Positions 16,991 to 26,365 of a DNA stretch of 64,000 bases are shown here, piece by piece (positions within the stretch are counted from its first letter, which is position 1; each line of letters starts with the position of its first letter). This stretch comes from Methylobacterium sp. SyP6R. GTDB lineage: Bacteria > Pseudomonadota > Alphaproteobacteria > Rhizobiales > Beijerinckiaceae. The notes beneath the pieces are model-generated. The model was not told the origin of the DNA. It searched no databases and worked only from the letters and a program-made list of their open reading frames with translations. The stretch lies in contig NZ_JAAQRC020000001.1 of NCBI RefSeq assembly GCF_019216885.1, positions 806,001 through 870,000 on the forward strand, given 5' to 3'. The translations under genes were made by a program, and so were the position numbers.

Positions 16991-18547
16991 TCAAGGTATC
17001 CGCGATATTTGTTCTAGAAGCATTGGTAAGCCATAGCCACCGTATGCGCCACTGACCGATTTCTGTCTACCCAGCATGTAGATTGTCACGTCCTCGCGCA
17101 AACCTTTATCGCGAGAGAGAGTTGAGAAGCGATGGCGCCAACCGTGATTCGGTTGCATGCGCGGATCGACCATTCCTAGTGAGCGGATCCAACGTCCCAG
17201 CACTTTGCTGCCGTTTCCTCCTCGACTGCCAAATCGATCAGGTGGAAGTTCGGCGAACAGAGGTCCCGATTTGGCTGAAGCTACGAACTCCAGGAAGCCT
17301 TGCGCAATCAAGTTCGGGTGGACTGGGATAGTACGCTCAGAATTTGCATTCTTGAGTGAGCCCGCTTCAGGGCGAATGGCAATAACATGGATCTTACTGT
17401 CTGCGTAGACATCTTCCTTGCGCAACTGACAGATCTCAGCCACTCGTGCGCCGGTATAAGCGCAAAGCCAGGGGACCCATCGCCGCACGCTGTCATGCGC
17501 CTCCGTGGCTGCCGCTAAGATTTGCTTGACCTCATCCTCTGTTGGATCCCGCTTACGGTCGACGCTACGAGCTTTGGTTGTGACCTTAATGCCGCGCGCT
17601 ACATTGTTTGTGATCTTCTTATTATCAACGCCCCACTGAAGAATTGTTCTTAGTGGCCCAATTTTACCATTGCGAATTGTTGTGCCTCTCAAACCCTGTT
17701 GAAGCAGAGAATTTTTCCAGCGCACTACGTCGTCTTCTGTCACTGCTGTAGCATCGCCGCGCCCATTAAAGGCGATGAACTCCCGAACCACTCGTGGGAA
17801 GACGTAGGCAGTTTTGGCGGCAGGCTGGCGCTCGCGCAGCCAGCCTTCGATCAGTGCTTCTAATTGAACAACCTCTCCGCTGGCGCGCGATAAATCAGGA
17901 GCGTGAGCCTTGAGAGTCTTAGAGGTGGCCGATATTGCCGACGAGACCTTCCCGTCAGCAACTGGCGTCCAACGCCCCTGACTCATATCGCGGAGTTGCA
18001 GAGCGCCTATCTGCATCGCCTTAGCAATGGCACGCACAAGTTCCCGGCGGCTATCGAAATCAACGCGGAGTCCGTCCCGCGCGAGCTTCCAATCAGCCGT
18101 TCGTTCGCACCAGGCCCGCATATCCTCACGAACCATTATGAGAGGATCAAGCGGTCTATTAAAAAAGTCGAGGGCTGACTCTCCGGGTTTGAGAATGATA
18201 GACGCTGGCGAGAAGAGATCTCCGCCTGCTTCGATATTCCAAAGATCCTGACGGCTCGGATAGTCGTGATATTTGGCGACAAATTCCTCGCCGATGCTGG
18301 CGGCAAGAATATGCGCATCTTTCTCGGTGAGGGTACGTGCGCCGCCCCGGAGGTTCGCCCATTGTGCCTCAAGCTCGGCGAGCGCCAAAGCGAACAAGCG
18401 CTTCGCTTCTTTAGGATCGCGTGTGCCGAGGCTGCGGCGGACCTCGTTACGGCCGAGCACCGCCTTCAGATCGTCCGGGACGCGCCGGCGCAGGTAGTAG
18501 ACCCGCGTGCGCGGATGAAGCCAGGGAGTCGCCATTGCAAGGGCCAT
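16991..18547 (-). CDS. Tyrosine recombinase (integrase) of the tRNA-Ser island
   Basis: About 518 residues from ATG 18547; ATG 18535 and a longer frame to 18601 are alternatives, and MATPWLHPRTRVYYLRRRVP marks the usual N-terminal domain. The catalytic domain is complete: the first arginine in YTGARVAEICQLRKEDV, His-x-x-Arg in NHGWRHRFSTLSRD, and the nucleophilic tyrosine in GAYGGYGLP near the C-terminus, following LGRQKSV. The gene ends near the AT-rich stretch and starts only 86 bases from the tRNA-Ser 3' end, the arrangement of integrases that target that tRNA. It looks intact and potentially active. Confidence 0.9.
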   Translation of the reverse strand: MALAMATPWLHPRTRVYYLRRRVPDDLKAVLGRNEVRRSLGTRDPKEAKRLFALALAELEAQWANLRGGARTLTEKDAHILAASIGEEFVAKYHDYPSRQDLWNIEAGGDLFSPASIILKPGESALDFFNRPLDPLIMVREDMRAWCERTADWKLARDGLRVDFDSRRELVRAIAKAMQIGALQLRDMSQGRWTPVADGKVSSAISATSKTLKAHAPDLSRASGEVVQLEALIEGWLRERQPAAKTAYVFPRVVREFIAFNGRGDATAVTEDDVVRWKNSLLQQGLRGTTIRNGKIGPLRTILQWGVDNKKITNNVARGIKVTTKARSVDRKRDPTEDEVKQILAAATEAHDSVRRWVPWLCAYTGARVAEICQLRKEDVYADSKIHVIAIRPEAGSLKNANSERTIPVHPNLIAQGFLEFVASAKSGPLFAELPPDRFGSRGGNGSKVLGRWIRSLGMVDPRMQPNHGWRHRFSTLSRDKGLREDVTIYMLGRQKSVSGAYGGYGLPMLLEQISRIP

Positions 18548-18632
18548 GTGTACCACCCGTGTGTACCACCGGGCGCCCAAAAAGCCATTGTTAGACAGCA
18601 AGCTACGGCAGGATCACCACATATTTACGTGG

Positions 18633-18724
18633 TGGCGGAGACGGAGGGATTCGAACCCTCGAAGCCCTTTTAGGGGCTTGCTCATTTAGCAAACGAGTGC
18701 CTTCAGCCGCTCGGCCACGTCTCC
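18633..18724 (-). tRNA. tRNA-Ser (anticodon GCU)
   Basis: On the minus strand the acceptor stem GGAGACG (18718-18724) pairs with CGTCTCC (18637-18643). A D-arm, a 5-bp anticodon stem with loop TTGCTAA (anticodon GCT, reading AGC and AGU), a long variable arm typical of class II tRNAs, and the T-arm GGTTCGAATCC follow. Discriminator G (18636) and an encoded CCA (18633-18635) complete it. The 3' end faces the integrase gene, so it is the probable attachment site of the island. Confidence 0.97.
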
Positions 18725-18852
18725 GGTGGCCAACGCTCTAGGGAATCGGCGGGGCGCGGTCAACCGGTTTTCCGCGAGGCTTGCCCTTCGGAGGCGACTT
18801 GACCCCCTGGCGCTGCCGGTTGTCAGATGGCTCCGCAGGCGGGGAGACCGGA

Positions 18853-19752
18853 ATGGCGAAAGAGATCTTCGTGTCCTACGGCGTCGACGTCGACGCGGTG
18901 GCGGGCTGGCTCGGATCCTATGGCGGCGAGGACAGCCCCTGCGACATCTCCCGCGGCGTGTTCGCCGGCAAGGTCGGGGCGCCGCGGCTCCTGCGGATGT
19001 TCGCTCGCTGGGGCATCCAGACCACCTGGTTCATTCCCGGCCACTCGATCGAGACCTTTCCCGAGGAGATGAAGGCCGTGGCGGCGGCCGGCCACGAGAT
19101 CGGGATGCACGGCTACAGCCACGAGAACCCGATCGCGATGACGCCCGAGCAGGAGGAGGCGATCTTCGACAAATGCGTCGGGCTCATCACCGATCTCGCC
19201 GGGAAACCGCCGCGGGGCTACGTCGCGCCCTGGTGGGAGTTCGGGCAGAAGACCAACGAGCTCCTGCAGAAGAAGGGCATCCGCTACGACCACTCGCTGA
19301 TGCACAACGACCACCACCCCTATTACGTGCGGGTGGATGAGGCCTGGACCAAGATCGATTACGCCCAGCATCCCTCGACCTGGATGCGGCCGTTCGAGCA
19401 CGGCACCGAGACCCGGCTGATCGAGATCCCGGCCTCCTGGACCCTCGACGACCTGCCGCCGATGATGTTCGTCAAGGCGGCGCCCAACAGCCACGGCTTC
19501 GTCAACCCGCGCGACATCGAGCAGATGTGGCGCGACCAGTTCGACTGGGTCTACGCCAATTACGATTACGCCGTCTTCCCGATCACCATCCACCCGGACG
19601 TCTCGGGCAAGCCGCACGTGCTCCAGATGCACGAGCGCCTGTTCCAGCATTTCAAGGCCCATGACGGCGTGCGGTTCGTGACGATGGAGACGATCGCCGA
19701 GGATTTTTCGACGCGCTTCCCGTTCGAGGGCACGGCGCGGCCGGAATCCTGA
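18853..19752 (+). CDS. Polysaccharide deacetylase family protein (PgdA/PuuE-like)
   Basis: A 299-residue protein from ATG 18853, preceded by GGGGAG; the longer frame from 18781 adds unrelated residues. NodB-type features are the Asp motif in [32 protein letters not shown], the metal-binding [22 protein letters not shown], and the C-terminal TIHPDVSG histidine. It has no signal peptide, so it acts in the cytoplasm, like Helicobacter PgdA-type and allantoinase PuuE-type members rather than secreted chitin deacetylases. The substrate is unknown. It leads a probable operon with the MCGLCG protein and the CobW GTPase, which suggests metal loading or amide hydrolysis. Confidence 0.85.
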   Translation: MAKEIFVSYGVDVDAVAGWLGSYGGEDSPCDISRGVFAGKVGAPRLLRMFARWGIQTTWFIPGHSIETFPEEMKAVAAAGHEIGMHGYSHENPIAMTPEQEEAIFDKCVGLITDLAGKPPRGYVAPWWEFGQKTNELLQKKGIRYDHSLMHNDHHPYYVRVDEAWTKIDYAQHPSTWMRPFEHGTETRLIEIPASWTLDDLPPMMFVKAAPNSHGFVNPRDIEQMWRDQFDWVYANYDYAVFPITIHPDVSGKPHVLQMHERLFQHFKAHDGVRFVTMETIAEDFSTRFPFEGTARPES

Positions 19753-19770
19753 GCCCGGTAAGCCAAGGCG

Positions 19771-20064
19771 ATGTGCGGCCTGTGCGGCGCCTTCGGGGCG
19801 CCCGATCACTGGAGCGACGGCGTGCGGCGCGGGACCCCGCAGGCCGAGCGCCGGGCCCGGGCGTCGGCCGCCAACCGGGTGCTCGGCCTCTACGGCTTGC
19901 GCCTCGCCGCCTGGGCCGACCGCTACACCCTGTCGGGCCGCACCGGGCGGAGCGCGGTGGTCGACCATCTCGGTGCGCTGTGGCCGGCGGCGGAGCGCCT
20001 GTCCGGGCGCGCCTGCGATCCCCTCGACCCGGCGGTGATCGCGGCGCTCGAGGAGACGGCGTGA
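19771..20064 (+). CDS. Small conserved protein with MCGLCG amino terminus
   Basis: A 97-residue protein from ATG 19771. It starts MCGLCGAFGAPDHWSDGV; after removal of Met an N-terminal cysteine followed by Gly-Leu would be exposed, as in class II glutamine amidotransferases and asparagine synthetases, but the protein is far too short for that fold. The remainder (AANRVLGLYGLRLAAWADRY, LSGRTGRSAVVDHLG) is helical and basic. The stop TGA overlaps the GTG start of the CobW gene (GTGA), which implies coupled translation. Function unknown; a small partner or substrate of the CobW protein or deacetylase is possible. Confidence 0.75.
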   Translation: MCGLCGAFGAPDHWSDGVRRGTPQAERRARASAANRVLGLYGLRLAAWADRYTLSGRTGRSAVVDHLGALWPAAERLSGRACDPLDPAVIAALEETA

Positions 20065-21086
20065 CCCCCGTCACCCTGCTCACCGGCTTCCTCGGTGCCG
20101 GCAAGACCGCTCTGCTCGCCCGCCTGCTGCGCTGGCCGGCCCTGCGCGACACCGCCGTGTTGATCAACGAGTTCGGCGAGGTCGCGCTCGATCACCTGCT
20201 GGTCGAGCCGCTGCAGGGCGAGGTCGCGCTGCTGCGCGGCGGCTGCGTCTGCTGCAGCATCCGCGGCGACCTGAAGGCGGCGCTGATCGACCTGCACGAC
20301 CGCCGCCGGCGCGGGCTGGTGCCGGACTTCCGCCGGGTGGTGATCGAGACCACCGGCCTCGCCGATCCGGGCCCCGCCATCGCCACCCTGGTGGCCGATC
20401 CGGTCCTGCGCCACGCCTTTTCGGTCGGGAGCATCGTCACCGTGGTCGATGCGGTGAACGGCGCCCGCACACTCGACACCCACCAGGAGGCCGTGCGGCA
20501 GGCGGCCTGCGCCGACCGGCTGGTCCTGTCGAAGACCGACCTGGTGGAGCCCGAATGCGTCGCGTCGCTGCGCACGCGGCTCGCCGCCCTCAATCCCGTC
20601 GCGCCGGTCACGGATCTCACCCTGGAGGACGAACCGGAATCCGCCCTTCTCACCGACGATCCGACGGGTGAGGGCAGCGCCCGGCGCTGGCTCTGCGCCG
20701 AGGTTCCGGCGGTCCCGCACGGCCCGGTCGGTGCGGTGACGATCGAGAGCGGGCCGGTGGACTGGACCCGGTTCGGGCTCTGGCTCGGCATGCTGCTCAA
20801 CCGGCACGGCGCGCGGATCCTGCGCCTCAAGGGCCTGGTGGCGGTCGAGGGCGTCGGCACGCCGGTGGTGATCCAGGGCGTGCAGCACCTTGTCCATCCG
20901 CCCCGGCACCTGCCCGCCTGGCCCGACGGCATCGCCTGCACCCGCCTCGTGCTGATCGGCCACGACCTCGACGGCGACCTCCTGCGCCGCTCCTACGGCG
21001 CCTTCACGGGCGCACCAGCCTTGACCGGCGCATCGACCGTCCCGGGACCACACGCCGCTCCGCTCCCGGCGGCAGCCGATCGTTAA
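20061..21086 (+). CDS. CobW/COG0523-family GTPase (putative metallochaperone)
   Basis: A 341-residue protein from GTG 20061. It has the G1 P-loop GFLGAGKT at the N-terminus, the family metal-binding motif CVCC in RGGCVCCSIRGDL (about residue 65), ETTGLADPGP (G3 region), SKTDLVEP (G4, NKxD-like), and a C-terminal CobW_C domain with ILRLKGLVAVEG. Such GTPases deliver zinc, cobalt or other metals to client enzymes. The direct neighbour is a metal-dependent deacetylase, a plausible client. Members are often zinc-responsive, but no Zur operator was recognised here. Confidence 0.88.
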   Translation: MTPVTLLTGFLGAGKTALLARLLRWPALRDTAVLINEFGEVALDHLLVEPLQGEVALLRGGCVCCSIRGDLKAALIDLHDRRRRGLVPDFRRVVIETTGLADPGPAIATLVADPVLRHAFSVGSIVTVVDAVNGARTLDTHQEAVRQAACADRLVLSKTDLVEPECVASLRTRLAALNPVAPVTDLTLEDEPESALLTDDPTGEGSARRWLCAEVPAVPHGPVGAVTIESGPVDWTRFGLWLGMLLNRHGARILRLKGLVAVEGVGTPVVIQGVQHLVHPPRHLPAWPDGIACTRLVLIGHDLDGDLLRRSYGAFTGAPALTGASTVPGPHAAPLPAAADR

Positions 21087-21136
21087 CCCTGCGGGTCCTA
21101 CATCTCCCCCCTGTCCGGCCGACGGGAGGGTGAGGC

Positions 21137-21436
21137 GTGAACGCACTGGTGCCGAAGGAACTCGCCGCGAAGCTGAGCACCCTGCCGCGCCGCCCCTGCG
21201 CGCTCGGCGAGGCCGGGCACGAGCCGCACAAGCCCGTCTTCGCCGAGATCCTCGACCGGTCCGGCCACGGCACCGGCCATTTCGTCCGCCTGCCGCAGAG
21301 CATGGTGGAGATGATCACCCGCGAGGCGCGCGGGCCCGAGCCGATGCGCGAGCCGGAGCCCGCCCCCGACCCGGAGCCGGCCGCCAAGCCCCGCCGCAAG
21401 CCGGCTGCCAAGCGCGGTGCAGCCAAGGCGGAGTGA
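21137..21436 (+). CDS. Hypothetical protein with Lys/Ala/Pro-rich tail
   Basis: A 99-residue protein from GTG 21137 with a strong GGGAGGGTGAGG ribosome site. Residues 1-65 form a compact-looking region (CALGEAGHEPHKPVFAEILD, GTGHFVRLPQSMVEMITREA); the tail (EPAPDPEPAAKPRRKPAAKR and following) is low-complexity and basic, like DNA- or RNA-binding tails. No family is recognised. It lies 50 bases after the CobW gene on the same strand and may be part of the same transcript. Confidence 0.6.
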   Translation: MNALVPKELAAKLSTLPRRPCALGEAGHEPHKPVFAEILDRSGHGTGHFVRLPQSMVEMITREARGPEPMREPEPAPDPEPAAKPRRKPAAKRGAAKAE

Positions 21437-21481
21437 CGCGCGGGCTTCTCGTGCGTCCGGCCGATCGGCTAGGATCGCCGC

Positions 21482-21892
21482 ATGACGATGTCGGCGTCCC
21501 CCGGTCCCATCATCCTGTTCGATGCCGAATGCGTGCTGTGTTCGGCCAATGCCCGGTTCGTCCTCGAGCGCGATCGCGCCGCGACCTTTCGCCTGGCCTC
21601 GATGCAGAGCGAGGTCGGCCGATCGCTCTACCGGCGGCACGGCATGGACCCGGACGATCCGGCGAGCCTGCTCGTCGTCGAGGGCGACCGGATGCGCCGA
21701 GACAGCGACGCCGTCCTCGCCATCTACGAGGGCCTCGGCTTTCCCTGGAGCCTGGCCCGGATGTTCCGGATCGTCCCGGCCGCCCTGCGCGATCCCGTCT
21801 ACCGCGCGATCGCGCGCAACCGCTACCGCCTGTTCGGCCGGCGGGACACGTGCTGGATGGCGCCCGAGCGCTTCCGGGACCGGATTCTGTGA
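21482..21892 (+). CDS. DCC-family (DUF393, YuxK-like) thiol oxidoreductase-like protein
   Basis: A 136-residue protein from ATG 21482. The DCC signature appears as FDAECVLCSANARFVL (the Asp and CxxC pair), followed by the typical RLASMQSEVGRSLYRRHG, LLVVEGDRM and the C-terminal NRYRLFGRRDTCWMAPERF. The fold is thioredoxin-like and the CxxC could be redox-active, but the physiological role of the family is poorly known. It follows the 99-residue protein by 45 bases on the same strand. Confidence 0.88.
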   Translation: MTMSASPGPIILFDAECVLCSANARFVLERDRAATFRLASMQSEVGRSLYRRHGMDPDDPASLLVVEGDRMRRDSDAVLAIYEGLGFPWSLARMFRIVPAALRDPVYRAIARNRYRLFGRRDTCWMAPERFRDRIL

Positions 21893-21985
21893 GGCGAATG
21901 GCGGCTCCCGGCGCCGTCACGGACCGCCGATTCCGCCTCTCACCGCGACGGCGCTCGCGTCCGACGCGACAGAGGAGCGAAGCCC

Positions 21986-22963
21986 CTACCTCCCGCCCCG
22001 CCCGCCTTCCGGCCCGCCCAGGCTCCAGCGCTCCAGAAGCGCCTCGGCGACGAAGCTCAGCACCGTCGCGGAGGTCCGCACCAGGCGGCTCATGGTCAGG
22101 ATGCCGTGGGTCTGGTCGGAGAGGTGGAGCGCCGTGACCGGCACGCCCTCGCGCTCCAGGCGGTGGGCGTAGGCTTTGCCCTCCTCGCAGAGCGGGTCGT
22201 GGCCGCAGGTCAGCACCAGGGCGGGCGCCGTACCGGCAAGGCTCGCGGCGCGGGCCGGGGAGGCGCGCCAGTCGGACCGGTCGCGCGGCTCGGGGGCGTA
22301 ATGGTCGACGAAGTAGCGCATCGTGCCGGCGGTGAGGGGCTGGCCGTCCGTGATGCGCTCGAAGCCCTCGCTGGTCAGGCCGAGATCGACGGAGGGATAG
22401 AGCAGCACCTGCATCGCCGTCCGCGGCAGGGTGCCGTCCCGGCCCATCAGGGCCAGCACAGCCGCGAGGTTGCCGCCGGCACTGTCGCCGCCGACCGCGA
22501 GACGGTTCGGATCGATTCCCAACCCCTCCGCCCGCTCGGCCACGAAGGCCAGGGCAACGGCAGCATCCTCGACTGCCGCCGGGAAGGGATGCTCGGGGGC
22601 GAGCCGGTAATCGACCGAGATGATGCAGGCGCGGGTCAGGTTGGCCAGCCGCCGGCAGATCCAGTCATGCGACTCGATGTTGCCGAGCACCCAGCCGCCG
22701 CCATGCAGGTAGAGGAGGCAGGACAGCGCCTCGCCCGGCACCGTGCCCTCGCCGCGATAGAGCCGCAGCGGTACCGGCCCGGCCGGGGAAGGCGCGGCGA
22801 GGTCGCGGATCTCGGCGACCGGGTCCGGCGGCGGTTGCAGGGCCCGGCGCCCGGCCAGGTAGCCGCGCCGTGCCGCCTCGGGCGGCAGCGCCTCGAGGGG
22901 CTGCGCGTTGGCGGCGCGTAGCATCGCCAGCAGGGCCTGGACATCGGGATGGAGGGCGGGCAT
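21986..22963 (-). CDS. Alpha/beta hydrolase, hormone-sensitive lipase family
   Basis: A 325-residue cytoplasmic enzyme from ATG 22963. Family IV esterase marks are the oxyanion motif LYLHGGGWVLGN (about residue 85), DYRLAPEHPFPA, the nucleophile elbow GGDSAGGNLA (about residue 160), the acid in LTCGHDPLCEEG and the catalytic histidine in SDQTHGILTM. It probably hydrolyses short- or medium-chain esters. The acyl-CoA dehydrogenase gene on the same strand ends at 23041, about 80 bases upstream, so the two may be co-transcribed. Confidence 0.88.
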   Translation of the reverse strand: MPALHPDVQALLAMLRAANAQPLEALPPEAARRGYLAGRRALQPPPDPVAEIRDLAAPSPAGPVPLRLYRGEGTVPGEALSCLLYLHGGGWVLGNIESHDWICRRLANLTRACIISVDYRLAPEHPFPAAVEDAAVALAFVAERAEGLGIDPNRLAVGGDSAGGNLAAVLALMGRDGTLPRTAMQVLLYPSVDLGLTSEGFERITDGQPLTAGTMRYFVDHYAPEPRDRSDWRASPARAASLAGTAPALVLTCGHDPLCEEGKAYAHRLEREGVPVTALHLSDQTHGILTMSRLVRTSATVLSFVAEALLERWSLGGPEGGRGGR

Positions 22964-23040
22964 CGGGCGGCTCGGACGAGGACAAAGGAGCGGAGAGCCT
23001 TAGCAGGTCCCCGCTTCATATGTGCCTCGGACCTTCGGCC

Positions 23041-24252
23041 TCACGCCTCGGCGGTCGGCCAGGCGAAGAAGCCGCGGCCTTCCGATTCGAGGTGCCGGTT
23101 GAGCACCATGCGGTGGACCTCGTCGGCGCCGTCGACCAGCCGCGCCTGGCGGGCGTAGCGGTAGATCCATTCCAGCACCGTGTCCTTGGAATAGCCGCGG
23201 GCGCCGTTGATCTGGATGCCGATATCGGCCGCCCGGTGCAGGGTGTTGGCGACGTGGACCTTCGCCATCGACACCTCCTTGCGGGCAAACCGGCCCTGGT
23301 CGAGCTCCCAGGCGGCGCGCATCACCAGCAACCGGCCGATCTCGATATCCATCGCGAGGCCGCCGAGCATCAGCTGCACGCTCTCACGATCGGCGAGGCG
23401 AATGCCGAACCCCTCGCGAACCGCCGCATACTCTTGCGCGATCTCGACGCAGCGGCCGGCGAGGCCGAGCCAGCGCATGCAATGGGTGAGGCGGGCCGGG
23501 CCGAGGCGCACCTGCGTCACCTTCAGGCCCTTGCCCTCGCCGCCGAGCACGTCCTCCGGCTTGATGGTGAGCCCGTCGAAGGCGAGTTCGCAATGGCCGC
23601 CATGCTCCTCCGGCCCCATGATCGGGATGCGGCGCACGATCTCCCAGCCCGGCTGGTCGCGGTGGAACAGGAAGGCGGTCAGCCCGTAGCGCGGATCGTC
23701 CGAGGTGCGGGCGATCAGGATGAAATGGGCCGCGTCCTCGGCGCCGGTGATGTACCATTTGCGCCCGGTGATCCGCCACGAGCCGTCCGGCTGGCGCTCG
23801 GCGCGGGTCCTGATCATCGACGGGTCGGAGCCGCCGCCGGGATGCGGCTCGGTCATGGCGAAGGCCGAGCGCACCTTCCCCGAGACGATGGGCTCGAGCC
23901 AGCGCGCCTTCTGGTCGGGCGTGCCGAGGGCCTCCAGCACCATCATGTTGCCGTCGTCGGGGGCGGCGGAGTTGAACACCACCGGCCCGAAGATCGAGCG
24001 GTTCATCTCGGTGTAGCAGGCCGCCATGCCGACCTTGCCGAGGCCCTGGCCGCCGGTCTCGGGCTTGAGCTGGAGGCACCACAGGCCGGCGGCCTTGGCC
24101 TTGGCGCGTAAGGCCGCCAGGGCCTCGGAGCCGATATTCTCGTGCTCGTCCCAGGTGCTGCGGTCGGCCTCGACGGGCAGGATCTCGCTCTCGACGAAGG
24201 CCGCGATGCGGGCGCGATACTCCTCGATGCGGGGGGAGAGCGTGAAGTCCAT
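23041..24252 (-). CDS. Acyl-CoA dehydrogenase
   Basis: A 403-residue flavoprotein from ATG 24252. The N-terminal helical domain ([20 protein letters not shown]) is followed by the FAD/substrate region [20 protein letters not shown] and [12 protein letters not shown], and by the C-terminal helical domain with [20 protein letters not shown]. It would dehydrogenate an acyl-CoA at C2-C3 in fatty- or organic-acid breakdown; chain specificity cannot be told. The order on the minus strand (dehydrogenase, then esterase) suggests a shared unit. Upstream bases 24253-24480 separate it from the divergent chemoreceptor. Confidence 0.9.
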   Translation of the reverse strand: MDFTLSPRIEEYRARIAAFVESEILPVEADRSTWDEHENIGSEALAALRAKAKAAGLWCLQLKPETGGQGLGKVGMAACYTEMNRSIFGPVVFNSAAPDDGNMMVLEALGTPDQKARWLEPIVSGKVRSAFAMTEPHPGGGSDPSMIRTRAERQPDGSWRITGRKWYITGAEDAAHFILIARTSDDPRYGLTAFLFHRDQPGWEIVRRIPIMGPEEHGGHCELAFDGLTIKPEDVLGGEGKGLKVTQVRLGPARLTHCMRWLGLAGRCVEIAQEYAAVREGFGIRLADRESVQLMLGGLAMDIEIGRLLVMRAAWELDQGRFARKEVSMAKVHVANTLHRAADIGIQINGARGYSKDTVLEWIYRYARQARLVDGADEVHRMVLNRHLESEGRGFFAWPTAEA

Positions 24253-24630
24253 CGGCGAATCCTCCGGCGTGGAACTATATTTCCATACGCTTGCGCCGTC
24301 CGGAGGCCCGTGGTCAAGCGCGACCGTGCCGAGGCACCTCGCATTCGGTACCGCTCCGCCCCAATCGGAGGGATGGAAACGGCCGCGACGGCCTCCCGCC
24401 GCTTGCGCCGGTCGCTGCGCCGATCGCGCCGGAGCGAGGCAAACGTTCTTATGGTTGAACCGCTCGGGAGGACAGTCAGTAACGTTTCAGAGTGTCCGGA
24501 TGCCGTGCATGGTCGATTTCGATCACAATTGTCATACGGTTGGGTAGTATATTACGATTTACCTTACGTTAATTTGCGTCAAATATATTTCGTAAAATAC
24601 CGACTATTCCCATTTTCCGGATCTTCCGCG
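24253..24630. other. Divergent intergenic region
   Basis: Shared upstream region of the acyl-CoA dehydrogenase and the chemoreceptor. Bases 24540-24610 are strikingly AT-rich for this genome and probably contain the chemoreceptor promoter. No operator motif recognised. Confidence 0.45.
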
Positions 24631-26304
24631 ATGTCTTCGATTCGCGCGCGCCTCCTGGCCGCACTGGCATCGTTGTTCGCCTCCATCGTGACGATCGCCG
24701 GGATTGGCTGGTACGCGTCGAGCCTCGCCAATCGCGACATGAACGGCATGTACCGGGACCGCGTCGTGCCCTTGCGCGATCTCAAGATCATCGCCGACTT
24801 GTATGCGGTCGACATCGTCGACACGGCGCACAAGGTGCGCAACGGCAACATCTCCTGGCCGGCCGGGACCGCCTCGGTCCGGAAGGCGCAGACGCGCGTC
24901 GCCGAGATCTGGCAGGCCTACATGCTCACCAACATGGACGAGGCCGAGCGACGCCTCGCCGGCGCGGCCCGGCTCAGCATGGAGGCGGCCGACGGCAGCG
25001 TCTCCGATCTCCAGGCGATCCTGCGCGCGAACGACCAGGCGGCACTCGATGCCTTCGTCCGGACCCGCCTGTACCAGGCGATCGACCCGGTCAGCGAGCA
25101 GGTCGCGAAGCTCATCGATCTCCAGATCGCCGAGGCGGGCGAGCTCTACGACGGCTTCGCCGCGGCGTACCGGCTGAACCAGACGATCGGCGCCGGCATC
25201 GTCCTCGGCGGGCTGGCGGCGGGGATCTTCGCCCTCGCGACCACCTTGCGCGGCGTGCTGGCGCCACTCGCGGCGATCACGTCGGCGATGCGGCACCTGG
25301 CCTCCGGCGACGCGGCCCGCCCGGTTCCCGGTCTCGGCCGGAAGGACGAGGTGGGCTCGATGGCGGCGTCGGTCCAGGTCTTCAAGGACAACCTGATCCG
25401 CTCCCGGCAGATCGAGGAGGAGAGCGCCCTTGCCCGTGCCTCGGCCGAGGAGCAGCGCCGGGCGACGATGCGGGAGATGGCCGGGCGTTTCGAGGAGGCG
25501 GTCGGCGGCGTCGTCGACCGGGTGTCGTCCTCCGCCGCCCAGTTGCAGGCGACCGCCCAGGCCATGGCGGCGGCGGCGGCACAGACCTCCGGACGCTCCA
25601 CCGCGGCGGCGGCTGCCGCCGCGCAGGCCTCCGACAATGTCGGCACCGTGTCGGTCGCCGCCGAGGAACTCGGGGCCTCGATCCAGGAGATCGGCCGCCA
25701 GGTCCACAACGCGGCGGGCCTGGCGCAGGGGGCCGTGCACGAGGCCGACCAGACCGGCCGCCTCGTCGAGGCCCTGGGTACGACCTCGGTGCGGATCGGC
25801 GACATGGTCGGGCTGATCTCCTCGATCGCCAGCCAGACCAACCTGCTCGCCCTCAACGCCACCATCGAGGCGGCACGGGCCGGCGAGGCCGGCCGCGGTT
25901 TCGCCGTGGTGGCGGCCGAGGTGAAGGAACTCGCGACCCAGACCGCGCGGGCGGCGCAGGAGATCGTCGGCCAGATCGGCGAGATCCGGGGTGTGACCGC
26001 CCAGGCGGCGAGTGCCATCGGCACGATCGGGGACCGTATCCGGGAGGTCGATGCCGGCGCCACCGCCATCGCTGCCGCGGTCGAGGAACAGAGCGCGGCG
26101 ACCCAGGAGATCGTCCGCAACGTGGTCGAGGCCTCGGCCGGTGCCGGGGTGGTCACCAGCAACGTCGTGGAGCTGGCCCACGCCTCGGAGGAGAGCGGCG
26201 CCGCCGCCGCCCAGCTCCTCGCCTCCGCCTCCGACCTGTCGCGCCAGTCGAGCCAACTCTCGGCGGAGGTCGGCCGCTTCCTCGCCACCGTCCGGGCGGC
26301 CTGA
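24631..26304 (+). CDS. Methyl-accepting chemotaxis protein
   Basis: A 557-residue receptor from ATG 24631; the much longer open frame upstream is not coding. Layout: transmembrane helix about 8-30 ([20 protein letters not shown]), a small periplasmic helical-bundle sensor of about 155 residues, a second helix about 187-207 ([20 protein letters not shown]), HAMP about 208-262, and a cytoplasmic signalling domain about 290-557. The kinase-contact tip is the conserved [20 protein letters not shown] (about 396-415). There is no C-terminal CheR-tethering pentapeptide. The ligand is unknown. It stands alone without che genes nearby. Confidence 0.92.
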   Translation: MSSIRARLLAALASLFASIVTIAGIGWYASSLANRDMNGMYRDRVVPLRDLKIIADLYAVDIVDTAHKVRNGNISWPAGTASVRKAQTRVAEIWQAYMLTNMDEAERRLAGAARLSMEAADGSVSDLQAILRANDQAALDAFVRTRLYQAIDPVSEQVAKLIDLQIAEAGELYDGFAAAYRLNQTIGAGIVLGGLAAGIFALATTLRGVLAPLAAITSAMRHLASGDAARPVPGLGRKDEVGSMAASVQVFKDNLIRSRQIEEESALARASAEEQRRATMREMAGRFEEAVGGVVDRVSSSAAQLQATAQAMAAAAAQTSGRSTAAAAAAAQASDNVGTVSVAAEELGASIQEIGRQVHNAAGLAQGAVHEADQTGRLVEALGTTSVRIGDMVGLISSIASQTNLLALNATIEAARAGEAGRGFAVVAAEVKELATQTARAAQEIVGQIGEIRGVTAQAASAIGTIGDRIREVDAGATAIAAAVEEQSAATQEIVRNVVEASAGAGVVTSNVVELAHASEESGAAAAQLLASASDLSRQSSQLSAEVGRFLATVRAA

Positions 26305-26365
26305 CGGCCCCCCGGATCCCGCCGTCACTGACCCACCGTCACTGACCCGCCATCACTTGCCTGCA

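Larger units (their letters stand above)
9112..18636. mobile_element. Putative integrated element: helicase / clamp-loader module plus integrase at tRNA-Ser
   Basis: The block ends at the 3' side of the tRNA-Ser gene with a tyrosine integrase reading inward, the classic layout of an island integrated at a tRNA gene. It carries four closely spaced plus-strand replication-type or unknown genes (plus a tiny repeat-encoded peptide frame) and an IS remnant. No partner copy of the tRNA 3' end was found by eye elsewhere in the window, so the left boundary is not known; 9112 is only the start of the coherent module, and the element may extend left of the window. Confidence 0.5.

Noticed and set aside
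24142..24630. N-terminal extension of the chemoreceptor frame
   Set aside because: The extension is Arg-rich and not receptor-like; the transmembrane helix begins just after ATG 24631.
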